Origin: Burkholderiaceae bacterium
GTDB lineage: Bacteria > Pseudomonadota > Gammaproteobacteria > Burkholderiales > Burkholderiaceae_E
DNA length: 34,958 nt
Direction of reading: 5' to 3'
Assembly (NCBI GenBank): GCA_024711155.1
Contig: JANJTK010000095.1
Span: 1 to 34,958 of the forward strand
Shown: positions 30,114 to 34,958 of the stretch, piece after piece
Layout: each line of letters opens with the position of its first letter
Numbering within the stretch: position 1 is the stretch's first letter
Notes under the pieces: model-generated
Seen by the model: only the letters and a program-made list of their open reading frames with translations
The model's database searches: none
Told to the model about the DNA's origin: nothing
Program-made: the position numbers and the translations under genes

Positions 30114-30295
30114 CGGATCTCCTGGCCTGGGTCGGATGGAGCCGATTCTAGGAACGCGTGCGTTTCGATTCAAGAGAAATTTTTGTATGGAGGGATTTCT
30201 TTTCGTATTGTGGTATGCAAAGGAGCGATCGCCCTGCCGCCGGGCGCCCGCGGCCGCTTGCGCTGCGTCGCGCGGGTACACTGCCCGCCCAGACG
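30114..30295. promoter_or_regulatory. Divergent AT-rich control region, aceE / sensor kinase
   Basis: This 182-bp gap separates the aceE and kinase starts and must hold both promoters. Bases 30163-30230 are clearly richer in A and T than the rest of the window. Within it, TTTTTGTATGG (30180-30190) and TTTTCGTATTG (30200-30210) match at 9 of 11 positions with a 20-bp period, and a further GTAT lies at 30213. I could not assign convincing -35/-10 pairs for either strand. Confidence 0.6.
30180..30210 (+). repeat. 11-bp direct repeat with 20-bp period, candidate operator
   Basis: Two copies of TTTTnGTATnG start exactly 20 bp apart, about two helical turns. This spacing would let two regulator molecules bind the same DNA face. 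The site lies 67 bp upstream of aceE and 86 bp upstream of the kinase. The neighbouring FixJ-type regulator is an obvious but untested candidate to bind. Confidence 0.4.
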
Positions 30296-33103
30296 ATGAA
30301 CACGCACGAGGAACCTTCCGCGCGCCGCGCCGAGATGCGGGCCATCCGCTGGCTCTCGCTGTCGCACGCGTTCGGGATCGGCCTGTTCGTGCTGCTGATG
30401 GCGGGCTTCTTCTGGTACCTGCGCACGGTCGAGATCGACCAGCAGAAGCAGGCGCTGTACCGCGACATCGCGAGCGCGCAGACCGCGCTGCGGCGCCAGC
30501 TGCGCGACGACCAGGACGAGATCGGCATGGCGGCCGAAGACTGGACGCGGCGCGGGCGGCGCAGCGACCCGGTCGTCGACAAGGCGATCGAGGACTTCCT
30601 CGCGCGCCAGGGTGCCGCGGTCTACGTGGCCATCGTCGATGCCGAGGGGCGCATCGACCACGTGGCGCACGCCCGCGGCGTCCTGCCGGGACCGCAGCGC
30701 GCGCGCGGCGCGACCATCGCGGATCCCGCGGGACGGGCCGCCTTCACCGAGATCCAGCGACGCCAGCGCGCCGTCTTCACCGCGCCGTTCGCCGCCGCCT
30801 CCAGCGAGATGCTGGTCGAGTTGCACGCACCGGTCCACGACGACACCGAGCTCACCGCGGCGGTGATCGTCGGCTACTCGCTGAACCGGCTGCTCGGAGG
30901 TTCGCTGCTGCAGACGATCCGCGACCGCTACCAGCTGGCGATCGTCGACTCGGACGGCAACACGCTGGTCAGCTCGTCGCTGTTCGAGATCGACCTCGCC
31001 CACCTCGGCTACGAGTTGCCGCTCGACCCGCCCGGGCAGGGGATCCGGCTGCGCGCGTTCGCCTACGAGGGGCGCCCGCAGCTGATCGATCGCGCCCTCG
31101 TGCTCGCGGTGGTCGGACTGTCGCTGGCGATCTTCGCCAGCCTCGTGATGTTGTGGCGACACGCGCGCGGGCGCCTGCACGCCGAGTTCGAGCGCGACCG
31201 GCTGTTCGCGCTGTCGCCCGATCCGCTGTGTGTGTTCGAGGTCGACGGCACGCTGGTGCGCGGCAATCCGGCGTTCGAGTCGGTGCTCGGGGCGGGCGAG
31301 CGACGGCGCCGCATCGACCGCTGGGTGCACCCCGAGGACCGCGAGCAGGTCACGCAGGCGCTCGCGCAGATCGCGCTGCCGGCGACCGCGTCGATCGGCT
31401 TCGAGGCGCGCTTCCGGGCACACGGACCGTCGGCGCCGCCGCCGAGCGCGCCGCCAGCGGGCGAGCCGGCGCGCGAGACCCCGTGGCGATGGCTGCACTG
31501 GTCGTTGCGCCGCGATGCCGACCCGGGGGCACCGCGCCGGCTTCTCTACGCCGTCGCGCGCGACGTCACCGAGCGACGCAACGCCGAGCTCGCACTGGCC
31601 GCCGAGACCGCGTTCCGCCAGGCGATGGAGGACTCGCTGCTCACCGGCATGCGCGCCTTCGACATGGAATGGCGCATCACCTACGTCAACCGCGCGTTCT
31701 GCGAGATGGTCGGCTTCAGCGCCGAGGAGCTGGTCGGATCGGTCCCGCCGCACCCTTATTGGCCGCTCGGCAGCGCCGGAGACAACCATCGCAACCTGGA
31801 GAGCATCCGCCGGGGCGACACCCCTGCCAGCGGCTTCGGCGTCAAGGTCAGGCGAAAGGACGGCTCGACCTTCGACGCCCGCATGTACGTCTCGCCCCTG
31901 ATCGACCGCCACGGGCACCAGACCGGCTGGATGACCTCGATGACCGACATCACCGAGGCCAAGCGCATCCGCGAGCAGCTTGCGGCCGCGCACGAGCGTT
32001 TCACGACCGTGCTCGACGAGCTCGACGCCGCCGTGTCGGTGGTGACGTCCCCGAGCGAGGACGCGCGTGGCCAGTCCGAGCTCCTGTTCGCCAACCGGCT
32101 CTACCGCAGCCTCTTCGGCGCCGACAGTCGTCGCCACGATTCGCTCCTCGCCGCGCGCGAGCTCGGCGACGCCGGCGCGCCGACCGAAATCTTCGATGCC
32201 ACGCTCGGGCGCTGGTTCGAGGTGCGCAGCCGGCAGATCCGCTGGGTCGACGGCAGCGCCGTCGACATGCTCGTCGCCACCGACGTGACGCGCCGCCACG
32301 AGATCGACGAGCAGCAGCGCGAACAGGACCGCAAGCTGAGGAGCACGGCGCGCCTGGTGACGATGGGCGAAATGGCGTCGTCGCTCGCGCACGAGCTCAA
32401 CCAGCCGCTCACCGCGATTGCCAACTACTGCATGGGCCTGAGCGCCCGGATCCGCGCGCGCGCCGCGTCGGGCGACGCGATGGCCCCCGACGAGCTGCTC
32501 GAGCCGCTCGGAAAGACCGCCGCGCAGGCCGCGCGCGCTGGCGAGGTGATCCGCCGCATCCGCAACTTCGTCAAGCGCAGCGAACCCGAGCGGCGCCACT
32601 GCGACATCGCGGGGATCGTGGCCGACGCCGTGGGGCTGGCCGAGATCGAGGCGCGCCGCTTCGGCATCCACATCGTGACCGACCTGCCGGCCGGGAGCGT
32701 CCCGCTGTACGTCGACCCGATCCTGATCGAGCAGGTGCTGATGAACCTGCTCAAGAACGGCGTCGAGGCGATGCGCGAGTTGCCGCCGGATCGCCCGCGC
32801 GAAGTCGTCCTCGCCGTCCGCGTCGACGACGGGCACGCGCAGTTCTCCGTCACCGACCACGGCAGCGGCCTGGCGCGAGACGCGCAGGAACGGCTGTTCG
32901 AGCCGTTCTTCACGACCAAGGCCGAGGGCATGGGCATCGGCCTTAACATCTGCCGCTCGATCGTCGAGTCCCACAAGGGCCGCTTGTGGGTGGAGACTTC
33001 GGCCGGCGGGGGCTGCACGTTCCGCTTCACGCTGCCGGTCGGCGCCGAGGTCGCCGTCGTCACCGATCCCGACTTGACCATGCTACGGACACGACACCGA
33101 TGA
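30296..33103 (+). CDS. PAS-domain sensor histidine kinase (FixL/DctB type)
   Basis: This 935-residue membrane kinase has helices at about 22-42 and 266-287 enclosing a periplasmic sensor of some 220 residues that resembles CHASE4 (AEDWTRRGR, then VAIVDAEGRIDHV). Three PAS-like segments follow (about 300-425, 436-560 and 565-668), the middle one with a clear PAC end (GWMTSMTDITEAKR). The HisKA motif GEMASSLAHELNQPLTAIANY places the phospho-His at 699. The ATPase domain has N817/N821, DHGSGL, FEPFFTTK and GMGIGLNI. The start at 30296 is chosen because earlier codons are intergenic in character, but no strong ribosome binding site precedes it. The signal is unknown; the gene is coupled to the regulator by ATGA. 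Confidence 0.92.
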   Translation: MNTHEEPSARRAEMRAIRWLSLSHAFGIGLFVLLMAGFFWYLRTVEIDQQKQALYRDIASAQTALRRQLRDDQDEIGMAAEDWTRRGRRSDPVVDKAIEDFLARQGAAVYVAIVDAEGRIDHVAHARGVLPGPQRARGATIADPAGRAAFTEIQRRQRAVFTAPFAAASSEMLVELHAPVHDDTELTAAVIVGYSLNRLLGGSLLQTIRDRYQLAIVDSDGNTLVSSSLFEIDLAHLGYELPLDPPGQGIRLRAFAYEGRPQLIDRALVLAVVGLSLAIFASLVMLWRHARGRLHAEFERDRLFALSPDPLCVFEVDGTLVRGNPAFESVLGAGERRRRIDRWVHPEDREQVTQALAQIALPATASIGFEARFRAHGPSAPPPSAPPAGEPARETPWRWLHWSLRRDADPGAPRRLLYAVARDVTERRNAELALAAETAFRQAMEDSLLTGMRAFDMEWRITYVNRAFCEMVGFSAEELVGSVPPHPYWPLGSAGDNHRNLESIRRGDTPASGFGVKVRRKDGSTFDARMYVSPLIDRHGHQTGWMTSMTDITEAKRIREQLAAAHERFTTVLDELDAAVSVVTSPSEDARGQSELLFANRLYRSLFGADSRRHDSLLAARELGDAGAPTEIFDATLGRWFEVRSRQIRWVDGSAVDMLVATDVTRRHEIDEQQREQDRKLRSTARLVTMGEMASSLAHELNQPLTAIANYCMGLSARIRARAASGDAMAPDELLEPLGKTAAQAARAGEVIRRIRNFVKRSEPERRHCDIAGIVADAVGLAEIEARRFGIHIVTDLPAGSVPLYVDPILIEQVLMNLLKNGVEAMRELPPDRPREVVLAVRVDDGHAQFSVTDHGSGLARDAQERLFEPFFTTKAEGMGIGLNICRSIVESHKGRLWVETSAGGGCTFRFTLPVGAEVAVVTDPDLTMLRTRHR

Positions 33104-33777
33104 GCACCGACAACCGGCCTGCCCCCCGCCCCGCCAATCCCGGCGCACAGCCTGCCGGATGCGACGGCCTGGTTTACGTCGTCGACGACGACGAAGCCGT
33201 GCGCGACTCGATGCGCTGGCTGCTCGAGGCCAACGGCTTCCGGGTGAGCACCTTTGCAAGCGCGGAGGAATTCCTCGCGCGCGTCTCCGAGCCCGAGCCG
33301 GTCGCGTGCCTGCTGCTGGACGTGCGCATGCCCGGGATGTCGGGGCTGGAGTTGCACGACGAGCTGGTCCGGCGCGGTTCGACGCTGCCGCTGATCTTCG
33401 TCACCGGGCATGGCGACGTGCCGATGGCGGTGTCGCGGATCAAGAAGGGCGCGCACGACTTCCTCGAGAAGCCGTTCAGCGACGAGCAGCTGCGATCGCT
33501 GGTCTGCGACGCGCTCGCGCGCGCCGAGGCCTCGCGCCGCGACCAGCGCGACGACCGCGATGCGCTCGACCGCATCGAGCGCCTGACGGGCCGCGAGCGC
33601 CAGGTGCTCGAGCTGATCGTGTCCGGCCGGCTGAACAAGCAGATCGCAGACGACCTCGGCATCAGCATCAAGACGGTCGAGGCGCATCGCGCCAACATCA
33701 TGGACAAGCTGGGAGCGCGCACGATGGCCGACCTGATGCGCACCGCGCTCAGGGCCGGCGCGAAGCGCGCCGGCTGA
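33100..33777 (+). CDS. FixJ/NarL-type response regulator
   Basis: This 225-residue regulator has a receiver domain with D29-D31 acidic residues, phospho-acceptor D74 in LLLDVRMPGMSGLE, the T in FVTGHGDVPMAVS and the Lys in DFLEKPFSDEQL. A LuxR-type HTH follows (LTGRERQVLELIVSGRLNKQIADDLGISIKTVEAHR). This FixJ/StyR/TodT architecture matches the FixL/DctB-like kinase upstream, with which it shares an ATGA overlap. About 22 unstructured Pro-rich residues precede the receiver. Targets are unknown; the aceE side of the divergent region is a reasonable guess. Its 3' end overlaps the convergent regulator gene by 29 bp. Confidence 0.93.
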   Translation: MSTDNRPAPRPANPGAQPAGCDGLVYVVDDDEAVRDSMRWLLEANGFRVSTFASAEEFLARVSEPEPVACLLLDVRMPGMSGLELHDELVRRGSTLPLIFVTGHGDVPMAVSRIKKGAHDFLEKPFSDEQLRSLVCDALARAEASRRDQRDDRDALDRIERLTGRERQVLELIVSGRLNKQIADDLGISIKTVEAHRANIMDKLGARTMADLMRTALRAGAKRAG

Positions 33778-34777
33778 GCACGACGTAGCCGGGGGCGCTC
33801 GCCGCCCGCCCCCGCACGCCGGCCACGAGAGCCATCACCGCCGGGTGCGCCGACAGCGCGCGCGCGCCGCACAGGTAGTAGACCTCGGGGCCCACCGGCA
33901 CGAAACCGAGCCCGAATTCGAGCGCCGCCGCGCGCAACCCGAAGCCCGCATCGGCGGCACCCGCGGCGACCGTCGCCGCGACCGCGAGGTGCGTGTACTC
34001 CTCGCGCTCGTAGCCGCTGATCTGGCGCGGGCGCAATCCGCGCTCGGCAATCAGCCGGTCGAGCCAGGCACGCGTGCCCGCGCCCTGCTGCCGGTTGACG
34101 AAGCGCAGCCCGGTGCGCGCAAGGTCGGCCACGTCGCGGACGCGCAGCGGATTGCCGGGCGCGACGATCAGTCCCTGTTCGCGACGCATCAGCGGCTCGA
34201 TGAACAGCGCAGGATCCGAGAACTGCGCCGGCCGCGCACGTAGCGGCGGCAACGGCTCGGCCAGGTGAAAGCCTGCCAGGTCGGCGTCGCCGCGCTGCAA
34301 CGCGGCCAGCGCATGTTCGGAGCCGAGAAACCGCACCGCCACCGCCCCGTCGTCGGCGGCGGCTGCGACCACCGCCTCCAGCAACAGGTCGTGGCTCGCG
34401 GCCAGCCGCAACGGCTGGCGCTGCTGTCCGTGCAGGCCCTCGACGACCGCGCGCAACCGCGCCGCCGGCGCCTCGAGCCGGCGCGCCGCCTCGGCCTCGA
34501 ATCCGGCCGCGGCGCGCGCCAGCGCCGTCCCGGCGCCCGTGAGGCGGCTGCCGTGTCCCTTGACGCGCTCGACCAGCGCGATGCCCAGCAGCCGCTCGGC
34601 CCGCACCAGCTTGCCCCAGGCCCCCCGATAGGAGACGCCGAGCGCCTGCGCCGCACGGCTCACCTGCGGCGTGGATTCGAGCGCGATCAGCAGCCGGCCG
34701 AGTTCGGACAGGTCGAGCAACTCGTCGCCGATACGCGCCAGCGCGCGTGACTCGTGATCGATCACGTTGCCTCGCAT
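33749..34777 (-). CDS. ModE-like HTH regulator with periplasmic-binding-like sensor domain
   Basis: This is a one-component regulator of up to 342 residues. The N-terminal winged HTH (LLIALESTPQVSRAAQALGVSYRGAWGKLVRAERLLG) resembles ModE/LysR HTH domains. The C-terminal domain, from about residue 120, has the PBP_like pattern (LRLAASHDLLLEAV, GDADLAGFHLAEP, FVNRQQGAGTRAWLD) found in regulators next to tungstate or molybdate transporters. It is divergent from a TupB-like permease, so it probably senses the same oxyanion or a cofactor. The ATG at 34777 lacks a ribosome binding site; a GTG at 34765 has GAGG five bases upstream and is the better start (338 residues). An inverted repeat overlaps the ATG. 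Confidence 0.85.
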   Translation of the reverse strand: MRGNVIDHESRALARIGDELLDLSELGRLLIALESTPQVSRAAQALGVSYRGAWGKLVRAERLLGIALVERVKGHGSRLTGAGTALARAAAGFEAEAARRLEAPAARLRAVVEGLHGQQRQPLRLAASHDLLLEAVVAAAADDGAVAVRFLGSEHALAALQRGDADLAGFHLAEPLPPLRARPAQFSDPALFIEPLMRREQGLIVAPGNPLRVRDVADLARTGLRFVNRQQGAGTRAWLDRLIAERGLRPRQISGYEREEYTHLAVAATVAAGAADAGFGLRAAALEFGLGFVPVGPEVYYLCGARALSAHPAVMALVAGVRGRAASAPGYVVLSRRASRRP

Positions 34778-34824
34778 ATGTAATTGATTGCCTATTGGAT
34801 GATATCAGGCCGCAATTACGTATA
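34775..34824. promoter_or_regulatory. Inverted repeat in the Tup divergent promoter, candidate operator
   Basis: CATATGTAATTG (34775-34786) and CAATTACGTATA (34813-34824) form an inverted repeat matching at 10 of 12 positions, with a 26-bp spacer. The innermost seven bases, GTAATTG/CAATTAC, match perfectly. The right arm overlaps the tupB -10 element and the left arm overlaps the regulator's ATG. Bound protein could therefore block both genes. Half-site separation centre to centre is 38 bp. Confidence 0.5.
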
Positions 34825-34826
34825 CT
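34821..34826 (+). promoter_or_regulatory. -10 element (TATACT) of the tupB promoter
   Basis: TATACT matches the sigma-70 -10 consensus at five of six positions. It ends seven bases before the tupB ATG, so the expected transcription start coincides with the start codon. No -35 with 17-bp spacing is convincing. Confidence 0.45.
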
Positions 34827-34832
34827 GTACCG

Positions 34833-34958
34833 ATGTTGGCCGATGCATTCAGCGCGGCGTTCGCGCTGTTGCGCGCGTTCGAGGGCGACGTGCCGCGCAT
34901 CGTGGCGCTGTCGCTGCAGGTTAGCCTGAGCGCCGTCGCGCTCGCGACGCTGCTCGGC
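34833..34958 (+). CDS. tupB: TupB-like tungstate ABC transporter permease, 5' part
   Basis: This is the first 42 codons of a membrane permease, cut by the window edge. The start MLADAFSAAFALLRAFEGD followed by IVALSLQVSLSAVALATLLG matches the N-terminus and first helix of TupB/WtpB-type oxyanion permeases, where a short loop after a LLL/LLR segment precedes SLxVSL. No Shine-Dalgarno sequence lies before the ATG (GTACCG), and the -10 is only seven bases away, suggesting a leaderless mRNA. A GTG at codon 19 has GAGG upstream but would remove family-typical residues. The divergent HTH/PBP-like regulator supports a metal-oxyanion role. Molybdate rather than tungstate specificity is possible. Confidence 0.72.
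   Translation, partial: MLADAFSAAFALLRAFEGDVPRIVALSLQVSLSAVALATLLG

Noticed and set aside
30183-30211. TTGTAT-n17-TATTGT as kinase promoter
   Set aside because: Only three and four of six consensus bases match; not enough to call in an AT-rich stretch.
26415-30299. 1294-residue plus-strand ORF
   Set aside because: Antisense to aceF and aceE, which carry all catalytic motifs; the composition is that of a shadow frame.
30170-32974. 934-residue minus-strand ORF
   Set aside because: Antisense to the sensor kinase, which has clear HisKA and ATPase motifs.

Overview
The window is a gene-dense, GC-rich chromosomal segment of a betaproteobacterium, most likely Burkholderiales or a close relative. 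Supporting signs are a homodimeric AceE-type pyruvate dehydrogenase with a separate aceF and lpdA, a glutamine-dependent NAD synthase followed by a P-II gene, the argH / algZ-algR / hemC-hemD-hemX-hemY order shared with pseudomonads and beta-proteobacteria, and two adjacent TRAP transporters. No tRNA, rRNA, IS element, prophage or CRISPR array was seen. All intergenic gaps are below 300 bp. Most long ORFs in the track are shadows caused by high third-position GC.

Layout. (1) 1-1827: trxB and a translationally coupled Smr-domain gene, with a possible divergent gene cut by the left edge. (2) 1870-4668, minus strand: a MocA-like nucleotidyltransferase, glnB (P-II) and nadE. (3) 4726-10585, minus strand: a complete tripartite MexF-type RND efflux system (adaptor, pump, outer-membrane factor) without a local regulator. 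(4) 10699-16698, minus strand: algZ-algR-hemC-hemD-hemX-hemY in transcription order, with overlaps or gaps of at most 34 bp, divergent from argH. (5) 16801-18204: argH, whose stop codon interlocks with the stop of the next convergent gene. (6) 18201-30113, minus strand, in transcription order: aceE, aceF, lpdA, a DctP/DctQ/DctM TRAP transporter with a TakP-like (2-oxoacid-binding family) binding protein, then a TAXI binding protein and its fused DctQM permease. (7) 30296-33777, plus strand: a PAS-rich FixL/DctB-type histidine kinase and a coupled FixJ-type response regulator, divergent from aceE. (8) 33749-34958: a ModE-like HTH plus periplasmic-binding-like-domain regulator, divergent from the first 42 codons of a TupB-like tungstate ABC permease.

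How it may work together. The most coherent idea is a carboxylate uptake and oxidation locus. A TRAP system of the TakP/lactate family sits directly downstream of the pyruvate dehydrogenase operon, and a two-component system sits directly upstream across a short AT-rich region carrying an 11-bp direct repeat with a 20-bp period. This is inference from gene order and family resemblance. A second self-contained unit at the right edge is the Tup regulator/transporter pair, which has a 12-bp inverted repeat in its divergent promoter and an apparently leaderless permease start. A third point is the nadE-glnB pair, since P-II control of glutamine-dependent NAD synthase has been reported in another proteobacterium. 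Nothing in the window is clearly an undescribed system; the strongest leads are regulatory.
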